DNA from: Torymus aiolomorphi | Lineage: Eukaryota; Arthropoda; Insecta; Hymenoptera; Torymidae | Direction of reading: 5' to 3' | Assembly: GCA_036365515.1 (NCBI GenBank) | Contig: CM070874.1 | Coordinates: forward strand, 244,640,430 to 244,704,429 | DNA length: 64,000 nucleotides | In this document: piece by piece, positions 32,084-41,778 of the stretch | How the letters are laid out: every line of letters begins with the position of its first letter | Numbering within the stretch: the first letter of the stretch is position 1 | Notes under the pieces: generated by a model | The model's database searches: none | What the model saw: only the letters and a program-made list of their open reading frames with translations | What the model was told of the DNA's origin: nothing | Made by a program: the position numbers and the translations under genes

Positions 32084-32869
32084 GAATCCAGTCGCACGCA
32101 CTCTGAGTTTTGATATCAGTGATGATGGTGAAGACGCTGAGCCTGTTGTTATTATAGCCGATGTGCATGCTGGCGACGAGGAGAGTGAAGAACCTCCACG
32201 AGAGGTAGAAAGCCCTGCACTAATTGTAGGGGATATCTCTAATCGCATGAAGGAGGAGGAGGAGGAGGTGCAGGTGGAGGTGGAGGAGGAGGAGGAGGAG
32301 GCTTTAAGAGAAGCGCGAGAAGTAGCGAACGAGATCGAGTTTCAAGAAGAAGCCATAGGCGAGTATCTTGCTGCGTACGATCGTCTACCTCTCATCGACG
32401 AGGACTTTCGGCTTCTGGCAAGTCAACCACCTGGTGTAGAGGCTAATGACCATTCCACCACTGCTGAGAGTGCGCGCAGAGAAAGACGGCACATACTGTG
32501 TGGGCTGTGTGCCACCGCCAACCAATTGGCCCCAGGGTACAACACACGCGAGCGCCTCGACCGCGTGGTCAACGAATGTAAGTAAATATTTATTCTTATA
32601 TTTTAAAATATGCCCTTTTTAAAAATATTTTTCCGTGCGTAGTTGTGCGAAGTCGCGATTGGTCCCTAACGCAGGTTGTGGTATCGCTCCCAGAGCTTGC
32701 TCGTTTGCGGGAGGTATACGAGCGGGTATTAGACAATCGCCAAGCACGGCTCCAGCGTTGGTTTCGCGACCAAGCCGAAGACGAATCCTCCCCTTTGTAT
32801 ACAGAAAGCAATCTGCGGGATTTGGTGAATAGAGTATTAGAAAGCTTTGCGGGCATCGCAGAACCTTAA
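32084..32869 (+). pseudogene. First gene of the older Polinton, 3' part
   Basis: This continues the exon broken at 11273 in the same frame. The first exon part (to 32577) is strongly acidic, with a Glu run at about 32250-32300 (EEEEEVQVEVEEEE) and a region RRHILCGLCATANQL. GTAAGT at 32578 and an acceptor at 32641-32642 mark an intron. The next exon (from 32643) has LTQVVVSLPELARLREVYERVL and ends at TAA 32867. Its distance from POLB fits a separate early protein, possibly alternatively spliced. Confidence 0.5.
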
Positions 32870-32943
32870 AGTAAATCCCTCACCGTAAAACCATTAATCT
32901 ATTTTAATATATTTTAATAAAGGCATCATTTGTTTTGTTACAG

Positions 32944-35693
32944 CTGAGATCCGCTCATCCGTGCAGGTAGGCGATGGTGGTAGTGAGGATGTTTATGATG
33001 CCGAAGACTACGACAGCATACAGCCCCCCGGCGTGCGCTTCACTGCTGTGGTTGAGGAACAGGAGTACCTGCGACGCTTCGGAGTGCAGGGCCATAGAGT
33101 AAGATTTTCAATTATAGAGCCACGCGCAGATATAAATCCCGTATTATGGGTAGAGGCCGCGATTAGGGACATGCACGATTATATAACGACACGCGTTTCA
33201 GGGCATACATTAATCGGGATTACAATTTGTAATGAGCGATTTTCACGTGGTACGGGCGGGCTGCCGTTCAGGCCTGTTGCGAACTTTAATTACGCTGACT
33301 TACGGAATTTAATAAGTTCCATAAGTCAGAGTAACGAAATTTTGTGTATCGGAGAGGGACTCGAGTTACAGGTGTGCTACGTAGTAATGCCCGTAGATGC
33401 GGATGGTGGCTTAAAGTTGAGCGATTTGCGAAAGCGCTCAATCGTTGTTATTAACAATGCCGATAATTTATGTTTACCGCGTGCGTTTGCGGTCGGAAGG
33501 GTATACATGGCTCTCAAGTCGCAGCCTTGCGATGAGGTGCGCGCAGAATGGCATGAGATTCGCGACGGGCGTTGAAAATTGCAAAAAGAGCGCGCGGAAA
33601 GTCTCGTGGACGCCGCTGGGGTAAATATTCCGGGTGATGGCTGTGGTTTTGAAGAGCTCGTGAGCTTTCAAAATTTTTTTCTCACAAGTGGCGTAGCACT
33701 GGTTGTTTTCGAGAAACAATTTTGGAAGCGGTGAACCCCCGCTCCTTGATGGACGAAACACTCTCCGGGAATTAAATGCCCCACTAGCCGGTATTATTTA
33801 TTTCATGTTTGAAGAGCGTGCATGACATTTTAATTTAATTACTAATTTATTTGGAGCGGCGGAATCGCGTGTTTTCTGTTCTTATTGTAATAAGGCATTC
33901 CGCTGCGTAAATCAGCACAAATGTACGCAAACATGCGCGTGCTGTTACGTTTCACCACCATGCAGAAGCGATCAAGTCGAAATGATAGAGTGCGTGGATT
34001 GTGGGCGACAATGTTTCAGTCACGAGTGTTTCGCGAATCACAAGCGTGCAGGCTCTTACAAAAAAAATAATAAAAAAGTGTGCGACGTTGTGCGGTTGTG
34101 TGAGAATTGCATGCGCATTGTAAACGTGTATCAGCGGAAACACGAGTGTGGTATCAGTTTTTGTAGGCACTGTCAAAAGTAGCGTGCCTTTAACGACTTG
34201 TGCTTCATGCAGCCAATCAGCGTTGTCGTCCCGGGTAAAAAAAAGAAATATCTCTATATTTTTTATGATTTCGAGACAACACAAGACACTCCGTATGGCG
34301 AAAATGCGCGCGTTCACGTACCTAATTTGTGCGTCGCGTACCAAGTATGCTCGGATTGCATCGGCGTGGACGACATACAAATAGAATTCCCCACTTGCGG
34401 GGTGCGCGAATTCATTTTCACCCGCGATCCCGTTAAACAACTCTTGGAGCTATGTGTCCGAGAAAAGACAGATTTTGCCGAAATTATGTATATAGCGCAC
34501 AATGCTCGGGCATTCGACTCTCAATTTATATTGAAAGAGTTGGCAGAAAGTTCCAAGTGTGGCACGCCACGCGTAATATTAAATGGCCACAATATTACGC
34601 AGCTAAAGTACGGGAGCACAAAGTTTATTGATAGTATCAATTACTTTCAATTGAAACTGAGTGCTTTGCCTGCGACATTTGGACTGCCCGAGAGCGGTAA
34701 GAAAGGTTATTTCCAGCACTTTTTCAATACCAGTGAGAATGAGCACTACAGGGGCCCTCTACTCGCTCCCGAGTTTTATTGCCCAGGTACTATGTCTGTG
34801 GCTGAACGTACCGCTTTTCTCGTGTGGTTGAGAATACATCCCCAAACTACGTATTCAACTTTCAAAAAGAGATTGTCGAATACTGTAAAATGGACGTGGA
34901 AATATTGAGGCGCGCGTGCATACGGTTTCGCGAAATTTTCATAGAAGTCGCTCAAACAGACCCGTTCGGCTTCGCGTGTACAATTGCGTCCACATGTATG
35001 TATGTTTTTAAAAAAAATTTTTTGCAGCCAAAAACTATTGGCCTGATACCGCCAAACGGATATAGGCGCGGGGATAAGCACTCGCAACAATCTATAGAGT
35101 GGCTGCTATACTGCGAGCGCGAGTTCGAGCGTGAAATTATACACGCGGGGCGATCGCGCGAGTTTCGTTTACGCGAAGGGTTTCTCGTAGACGGGTATCT
35201 ACCGCCAATCGGAGGAGGAGAGCCTGCCTCAACAGCCAAAAGAATTGTTTTTGAATACCAAGGCTGTTACGTACATGGCTGTCCGTGCTATTTCAGCGAT
35301 AATCATACTGTGAGAAAAAATAAATATGGCCAAATATACGCACAGGCGTACGAGGGCACGGTGGGAAAAGTCGTGGCAATGAGGCGGTTCGGATACGACG
35401 TGTGTGAGATGTGGGAATGCGATTTCACTCGCGTGAAAAGTCAGCAACCGGAAATTACGCAATATTTAGCGACTCATCCGGTCATGAGCAAAATATCCTT
35501 AAACCCGCGTGACGCTTTTTTCGGTGGCCGCACGGAAAATATCGTCACTTCTCGCAGTTCCGCGCCGGACAAAGAGATCAAATATACCGATATTTGCTCT
35601 CTTTACCCATATATCTGCAAGAGGGGACGTTATCCCATTGGGCACCCGCGCATTTACATCGGCGGAGAATGCACGGAATTGAATGCACTTTAT
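32944..35693 (+). pseudogene. POLB: Protein-primed DNA polymerase B of the older Polinton, truncated
   Basis: It starts after a GTTACAG acceptor. The conserved NNADNLCLPRAFAVG segment is at about 33455. A zinc array follows (CSYCNKAF, CVDCGRQCF, CENCM). The exonuclease motifs YIFYDFET (34258), YIAHNARAFDSQF (34490) and YCKMDVEIL (34883) are present, as is polymerase motif A DICSLYPYICK (35588). Motifs B and C are missing, because the coding sequence ends at about 35693. Breaks: TGA at 33573, a frameshift near 33730, TAG at 34180 and a frameshift near 34830. The YIAHNARAF and SLYP residues agree with the family better than the younger copy does. Confidence 0.9.
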
Positions 35694-35934
35694 CAGCCCT
35701 TTTTTAATAAAAATTATTTACCTATCAAAATTATTTCTACCTATATCCATCACTTTCCTCGCATTAGTACGCTGAAAAAAAAAGCATGCTGTCATAATAG
35801 TCCATTATATTTTCTTAACAAAGTAATATACAGAATGTTTTATAGCGTTTTCATGTTAAATATACTAAGAAGGTATTGTAGTTACAAAGTCGCATCATGT
35901 TTCATAGTTAACTATATCGCCGGCTTGTGCATGC
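35694..35934. other. AT-rich filler replacing the polymerase palm
   Basis: Base composition drops abruptly to AT-rich for about 240 bp, and the frame passes into unrelated hydrophobic sequence. It replaces POLB motifs B and C and the gene that lies between POLB and ATPase in the younger element. It is probably inserted or filler DNA at a deletion. Confidence 0.6.
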
Positions 35935-36150
35935 TAGTCGTCGCGGTAGTCCTGCTCATTCTCCCGGCGGAGACAGCCTAGTCAACGCGCGCGTGAATCA
36001 GCTAGTCACCGCGGATCAGCCCATCCCCCCGCACGACCAGCTTGTCGCCACGTCAGCTCATCACCGCGGTAAAGATGCTAGTCCCCGCGCGCGCCGCCGC
36101 CGCCGCTTCGTCCGCGCGTCATGCAGACGGTAATGTTTCGCGCGAATGGA
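35935..36150 (+). promoter_or_regulatory. GC-rich repeat block upstream of the older ATPase gene
   Basis: Degenerate units such as CTAGTCGTCGCGG, GCTAGTCACCGCGG, AGCTTGTCGCCACG and GCTAGTCCCCGCGC recur every 20-35 bases, followed by a CGCCGCCGCCGC run. Position and order resemble the block at 23446-23650 in the younger element, despite the different base composition. Confidence 0.4.
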
Positions 36151-36157
36151 AAAAGGG

Positions 36158-36187
36158 TATAAAATGATTGAGAAAGCGTGGGACAGT
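36158..36187 (+). promoter_or_regulatory. TATA plus initiator before the older ATPase gene
   Basis: TATAAAAT at 36158-36165 and ACAGTCTATTCGG starting at 36183 are separated as in the other Polinton promoters. The downstream TATTCGG echoes CATTCTTCG at the left promoter of the younger element. Confidence 0.65.
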
Positions 36188-36215
36188 CTATTCGGTGGCT
36201 AGAGGTCGTAAAAAA

Positions 36216-36874
36216 ATGGATACACGCTTAAAACATCCGTTTACCTGCTGTGTGTGTGTGGACCCATAGGCTGTGGAAAAATACGCTTTGTTCAGCGCTT
36301 TCTCACCCATTTATCGGCCATGTGTACTGCACGCTTCGGCCGTTTACTGTTTTATTACGCTGAATGGCAAGAGGCTTACAGAACAGCTTTTAAGTCCAAT
36401 GGACCTATCATTGAGTTTCGAGAGGGAGTCCCGCAAGTAGGCGACTATTCCACGGATAACGAGAAGAAAAAATTACTCATTCTCGATGATCTTATGCGGG
36501 AATCCTCGAGCGACGTTATTTTAGACTTATTTACGAAAGGTAGTCATCACAAAAATATCAGTGTGATATTCATAACGCAAAATGTTTTCCACAAGGGAAA
36601 GGCGCAGCGTGACATAAGTTTAAATACAAAGTACCTAGTGCTGTTCAAAAATCCGCGCGACAAGGCACAAATACAGCATCTCGCGCGCCAAATCCATCCC
36701 GAAGACTCGAGTTTTCTCCGCGAAGCCTACATAGATGCTACGCGAGCACCACACTCTTATCTCTTTATAGATCTCTCGCAAGGCTGTCTCGATGAGTTTA
36801 GATTTCGCGCAAACATATTCCCCGGTAACAGTGCGCATTACGCATACGTGCCCAAATACTTTAAATCACGCTGA
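36216..36874 (+). pseudogene. ATP: Packaging ATPase of the older Polinton
   Basis: ATG 36216 begins MDTRLKHPF, then a slip in a TGTGTGTG run shifts the frame; the rest reads from 36254. Walker A is CGPIGCGKIRF with Ile in place of the usual Thr/Ser, and Walker B is KLLILDDLMRE. The remaining sequence matches the younger copy along its length (LFTKGSHH, VIFITQNVFHKG). The frameshift and the Walker A change both point to loss of function. Confidence 0.85.
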
Positions 36875-36907
36875 TTTGCTCGCCCGAACGTCAGTCGGGA
36901 AAAAACT

Positions 36908-37261
36908 ATGGTCCCGTACGGACGAGCTGCCTCTTGTCGCGGTACGTTACCGCGCGGTAAACATTTTTCCAAGAAAAATCTCGCGCTACTCGGCGTGCTC
37001 TGCCACGGCGATAAGAAACATCGCACAACCATAGCCCGAGCGGCTGACAAACCCCTTGTCAAGTGCATATGCGAGTGCGTGTTGAACGTTTTACACGGGG
37101 TCGTAAAATTATCGAATAGCGAGAAGAGACGATTGAGCAAGCATAAACACACGTTGCGCAAGTTATCGCAACCGAGTGGTAACACCGATTGGCGCGCAAA
37201 GAAACGAGCGATTATTCAGAACAGGGGTCATTCCTGCCTATCTTATGAGCTCCAATCGTAA
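36908..37261 (+). CDS. Small basic protein of the older Polinton
   Basis: A 117-residue open frame with the block ARAADKPLVKCICECVLNVL and KHKHTLRKLS, matching 24390-24728. It is Arg/Lys/His-rich. The last 15 residues diverge from the younger copy and may be out of frame. Confidence 0.55.
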   Translation: MVPYGRAASCRGTLPRGKHFSKKNLALLGVLCHGDKKHRTTIARAADKPLVKCICECVLNVLHGVVKLSNSEKRRLSKHKHTLRKLSQPSGNTDWRAKKRAIIQNRGHSCLSYELQS

Positions 37262-37296
37262 GTACTCTCATTTAGAAAATATTTGGCTCGCGTAAA

Positions 37297-37947
37297 ATGA
37301 TTCTCGTGCCAGAAGGTTCGATGGCCGCGAGCCCGGCCGCGGATGTCGAGGAAAAAAGTTTACAAACGCAGGGCGATAATTTTTCTCGCTTGAACACCGA
37401 AATGTACGACGTTTTACGCTCGAAGGCAGCGCGCGATGATTACGAAAAATGTCTGAATTATTTGAAGATTTTACGTCGCTATCTTTTTTTCCGCGACAAC
37501 GAGCGTATCGCTGAGCGGCGCGAGACGAATCACGAGGTAGACGAAATTGAAGAGAGTCTCGCACCGCTCAGCGAGGAGACCATTCTCCGAGGTATACCCA
37601 AAGTACTCACGCCAAAAGCGCGACACTTGCTTCGGCATTGGAGGACAACGGTTCCCGAGCGTCTAAAGTGGGACAATGCAGGCACTGTGAGCATCGATGG
37701 CCGACAAGTTGCGCGCTCGAGTATAATCGAGTTACTTCTCGACACACTGCAAAAGAGCCTGCGTGTGGAGAAGGAAGAACCGCCTGCCGGGCGCTTTGAG
37801 TTTGCAAAATTTCTCAAAACTAGCGAGACGCCCGTTAATCTCATCGAAAATCGCAGTTTTGAAAATTGGGCGGATTTTCACTGCAATAGCGAATACGGCC
37901 AAACGACGTTTGCCGCGGCAACAGACTATAGAGGCCGGAGAAAATAA
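37297..37947 (+). CDS. MILxPE-family protein of the older Polinton, open
   Basis: A 216-residue open frame. It starts MILVPEGSM and has SRLNTEMYDVL, WDNAGTVSIDG and SSIIELLLDTLQ, aligned with the younger copy where that copy has stops. No known domain. The C-terminal 35 residues differ from the younger copy and lack its acidic tail. Confidence 0.6.
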   Translation: MILVPEGSMAASPAADVEEKSLQTQGDNFSRLNTEMYDVLRSKAARDDYEKCLNYLKILRRYLFFRDNERIAERRETNHEVDEIEESLAPLSEETILRGIPKVLTPKARHLLRHWRTTVPERLKWDNAGTVSIDGRQVARSSIIELLLDTLQKSLRVEKEEPPAGRFEFAKFLKTSETPVNLIENRSFENWADFHCNSEYGQTTFAAATDYRGRRK

Positions 37948-38025
37948 CACACCCTCGCCCATGCTAACTCGCAGTAAAAAGCAGACCAAGATAAAATGGA
38001 TGCACTTTGATATATAAGCGATAAG

Positions 38026-39085
38026 ATGACATACGGAAAACAATACTACGATCTCGAGCATGAGGCGGGTTACGCGGGTGCACGAAACCTTCTTCGCGTA
38101 GATGCCAAGAATGAGTAGAAAAAAATTTACGCGTGGCTGAGCAATCAAGATGCCTACACGCTTCATCACCCGATAAAAAGAAGATTCCCGCGCCTGTCGT
38201 ACAATGTAACGAACGTCGATGATGTGTGGGAGTGCGATCTACTTCAGCTGACATCGATAAAGGATTACAACGACGGGTACTGCTATATTCTCGTGGTCAT
38301 CGATGTACTCGGTAAGTTTGCCTGGGTTGAACCACTGAAGGATAAAACTGCGTGCAACGTTGCCGACGCTTTTGAGCGAATTACCGACAGATCGAAGCCG
38401 CGCTTGCCCATGTGTGTGCAGTCCGATCGTGGCAAGGAATTTCTTGGCGCCGCTTTTCAAAATCTTCTCAAGCGCATGGAGATCGGCTTTCGTGTCGCTA
38501 GAAATCCAGATGTCAAGGCAGCGATGGCAGAACGCTGCGCGAGCGCATATGGAGATATTTCTTACATCGAAACACCAAGCGATACATCATACAATCATTC
38601 TCAGCACAGTGGTACGCGAATGCGCCCAGCAGAGGTCAACCTTTACAACGCTGCGCGAGCGCGCGAAAATCTGCCCAAGCGCGCGCGCTCCAATTATCGC
38701 CACCCCGCCGCGCCCTACCATAAATTTGCTGTGAGTGACCTCGTCCGTGTCAGTCGAACAAAGAACACCTTCGAGCGCGGATACGAAAAAAATTTCAGCG
38801 AGGAGATTTTCAAGATTATACGCGTATCTCCGGGGCAAGGGCTGTACACATACGTATTGGCGGACTTAAACGGAGAAATAATTGACGGATTCTTTTACAA
38901 CGAAGAGCTCGTTTTGCTCGGGCACGATCGACTGACTAGCGATAAGAGCTCAAAATCGAGCGTATTGTGCGCACGAAAGGTCGTGGCGCCAACAAAGAAG
39001 TGCTCGTCAAGTGGCTAGGCTATCCCGATAAATTTAATTCTTGCGAGTCAACTCGACAGCATTTCGTAGAAAACCACGAGCAGAC
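38026..39085 (+). pseudogene. INT: Integrase of the older Polinton
   Basis: From ATG 38026 with TAG at 38116, then open to 39018. Core residues: Asp in ECDLLQLTS, Asp in QSDRGKEFLG and Glu in AMAERC. Sequence after that Glu is disturbed compared with the younger copy. The basic segment and the VSDLVRVSRTK region follow, and the chromodomain (VLVKWLGYPDKFNS) is in another frame. There is no PLA2-like gene before it. Confidence 0.85.
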
Positions 39086-39897
39086 ATGGACGCGAACGAT
39101 GATTTTTACATGGTACTGCCTAGCAATAGCAGTATGACTTACTTTCCCGATAACACAACCAGCTGTTTCACCCGCACTTGCCACGCGAGATCAAATTACA
39201 CGGAGAGTGGCACGTCGGACTGGTGGAAATTCACGTACCATGTAGTATCGTGCATTTCCAAGACAATGATGCCTTTCACACTTTCAGTCTGTTCGCCATG
39301 GACGACGACGAACAGAGTGAGAAAACATTCTGCCATTTTCCAATCGGCATTTACGACTCTCTTCAACAGCTGGCAGACGCCATAAATAACTCGAATGACA
39401 CTTATAAGCATCACATGCTTGAACCCGTAAAGGAGAGCAATGGCTATTATGCCATCAGACGCAAGTGCGCCTGTCAAGAGCTACATGCGACTCATTTCAA
39501 TGAAAAAATTCTACGCATTTTTGGGTTCGACGACGAGCCCGGGAAAAAAATTCTGTTTACGACCTTTAACCATGGCGGGCTGCGGGAAATTGTAGCCGAG
39601 AGACCAGCCTCGCTCTCTCGTGGCATTACCGACCAACTGTACGTTTATACAGTTATTTGTGAACCCTACACAGTGGGGGACACGCAGGCCTCGCTCTTGT
39701 GCATCGTTTCCTTGGATAACTCAAAATTCAGATACGGCTGCAGTGCTGTGCAGCGTTTCACACCCGCCCACTACATACCGCTTCTCTATCACAATTTTCA
39801 CAATATTATCATCGATATAAGAGACCAGCTCGGGCAGCGCATTCCATTCGAGTACGGTAAATTGACCGTGACACTCCATTTCAGACGAAGTCACTGA
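39086..39897 (+). pseudogene. Minor capsid protein of the older Polinton
   Basis: It begins MDANDDFYMVLPSNSSM; a frameshift near 39175 moves the rest to the frame starting at about 39178 (LHGEWHVGLVEIHVP). The end reads FEYGKLTVTLHFRRSH. One indel apart, the whole gene is present and aligns with 26993-27796. Confidence 0.8.
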
Positions 39898-39898
39898 G

Positions 39899-40388
39899 AT
39901 GTCTCATTATACTAGATACTACGATGATCAGATAGGTGGCGGGCGTGGGATAAGAAACGTTTTCGCTGGCTCGGCCTTTCAGAGAAGGCGCGGTGTTGGC
40001 TCTTGGTTAGGGGGCCTCTTTCGCCGCATTCTACCATACGTCAGGAGTGGCGCTAAGACCGTCGGGAAAGAGACCTTGCGCGCAGGTATGAAAATCATAG
40101 ACGATGTCGCAAACAATGGTGTCAATTTCAAGGAGGCCATAAAATCGAGAGCCGGAGAATCGGGACGCCATCTCAAAAGAGAAGCGGCAGAGAAAATTAG
40201 CGAAATCATGAAGGGGTCAGGGTATAAAACTACCAGGCGCGTCAAACGGCACGTGCAAGCGCCCATACCTCGCGGACCAAGCGTAAGAAAAAATTGACAG
40301 CCGCGCCGCGCAAGACTCGTAAAGCGAGCAGGAGAACGCGGAAAACCCCCGCTTTTAGGGATGTTAACGATATTTTCGGTCCAAAATA
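39899..40388 (+). pseudogene. pVI-like protein of the older Polinton
   Basis: ATG 39899 begins MSHYTRYYDDQ, with RGVGSWLGGLFRRILPY and GKETLRAGMKIIDDV. A frameshift in an A run near 40290 precedes the basic C-terminal tail that ends VNDIFGPK. It aligns with 27798-28277 and shows that the internal stop of the younger copy is secondary. Confidence 0.65.
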
Positions 40389-40398
40389 AATCTTGAAA

Positions 40399-41345
40399 AT
40401 GTCTTTCTTGTACTCTCACTCGTCAGAGTGTATGTCGAGCGAACTCGATCTTTTCTCCCTCCCATCTACTCAAACGTCCATCGAGGGCAGCAGTTTTTTT
40501 AACTATAAGCCCGTCTCTTCGATCAGCGATGAACGCGATGCGCCCATCGAATTCGTCGTACCTAGTGCCAGCGGGCATTACATCGATCTCGCACAGACCA
40601 TGCTCTTTGTCAAGGCACAAATACTCCCCAACGACGATGTTGACACAAAGTTAAAAGTTGGCCCTGTAAACAATCTTCTTCATTGAATGTTCAATCAAAT
40701 CGATATTCTTCTCAATCAAAAGCTCGCCTCACCGCCCAACAATATGTACGCGTACAGAGCTTACATAGAGTCACTGCTGAGCTATTCCCCCGCTGCCAAA
40801 TAATCGCATCTCACCGCGAGCCTCTGGTACGATGATACACCCGACTGCATGGAGGGCGCGCCGGAAAATCAAGCAATGAGAGTGCGTCTGGTGCGTAATA
40901 AGGATGCATTTTACCTGATAGATTCCACAAACGATAGCCGATTCGGAATAAAAATAAAAGAAGCTACCCTCATTGTTCGGCGTGTCAAGATAAATCCCGG
41001 TATTTTGATCGCACACGCCAATACACTGGCCAAAGCAACAGCCAAATACCCCATTACGCGTGTCGAGGTGAAAACATTTACGCTTCACACTGGTATACTA
41101 GGCGATAGCATTGATAATGCGATTCTTGGTCAACTGCCGAAACGTATAATCATCGGTTTCGTCGGTAACAAAGCGTTCAATGGAAATCGAGCGCTAAACC
41201 CATTCAACTTTCAACACTTTGACATAAATTATCTCTCACTATATATCGACGGGGTTCAAATACCAAGCAAACCGTTACAACCGCACTTTACAGACAACAG
41301 CGCAACGTTTATCGAGGCATTCCAAACACTCTACTCAGGCACAGG
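40399..41345 (+). pseudogene. Major capsid protein of the older Polinton, truncated
   Basis: From ATG 40399 in one frame with stops at 40684 and about 40801. It matches the younger capsid gene (FNQIDILLNQKLA, TAKYPITRVEVKTFTLHTG, YLSLYIDGVQIPSKPLQPHF). About 37 residues are missing after DDTPDCME. Homology stops at QTLYSGTG (41345), about 80 residues before the expected end; everything to the right is unrelated. This is the right-hand break of the older element. Confidence 0.85.
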
Positions 41346-41778
41346 GGTTGTTGCGTGCTGTTGCGTTGATTCTTTGCCTGTTGCGGGTCTTCGTTGTCCT
41401 TGTTGCTAGCTGTGGCGTCTGGGTGTCGTGTGTGCTGGGTGTCGGGCACGGCCTCCGCCGTCGTCCTACGCAGTATTTGTAATACTCGCTCTTGAGCACG
41501 ACTTCCAGTGGATGTACTTGCCAGCTGGATATTTCCATAAAGGAGCCATCATCTTCTGAGAGGATTTTGCGTAAGAGGTTTTCTCTTAACGCCATCCTGC
41601 GTGCGACTATATCGTCCGGCCCCTCAGGCTCCTCGAACTCCTGCGGTGCGTAGATTCCCAGCACCCATTGGCTTAGCCAGTATGCCCTTAGGAGCATGAC
41701 TCCCTGCCGCTTCAGCTGCAGTTCGGCTAGGTAGCTTTCGGTCTCACTCGGAGAGATCGACAGCACCCACTCCTCCAC
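41335..41778 (-). CDS. Unrecognised protein of about 147 residues
   Basis: An open frame on the minus strand, starting MEEWVLSISPSETESY, with LKRQGVMLLRAYWLSQWVLGIY, PEGPDDIVARRMALREN and HPLEVVLKSEYYKYC. The C-terminus runs into the antisense of the truncated capsid gene, so the last 20-odd residues are probably not original. It has no recognised domain. It may be a fragment of whatever recombined with the older Polinton. Confidence 0.4.
   Translation of the reverse strand: MEEWVLSISPSETESYLAELQLKRQGVMLLRAYWLSQWVLGIYAPQEFEEPEGPDDIVARRMALRENLLRKILSEDDGSFMEISSWQVHPLEVVLKSEYYKYCVGRRRRPCPTPSTHDTQTPQLATRTTKTRNRQRINATARNNPCA

Larger units (their letters stand above)
10745..41345 (+). mobile_element. 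Older Polinton/Maverick, GC-rich, truncated and interrupted
   Basis: The parts at 10745-11273 and 32078-41345 belong to one Polinton. In order it holds the first gene, POLB, ATPase, basic protein, MILxPE protein, integrase, minor capsid, pVI-like and major capsid genes. Everything is on the plus strand. The younger Polinton at 11274-32077 splits an exon. The element ends abruptly inside the major capsid gene, so protease and right-end genes are absent. The left end is uncertain; 10745 is simply the first recognised feature. Frameshifts and stops occur in most genes, and the polymerase palm is missing. Confidence 0.85.
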
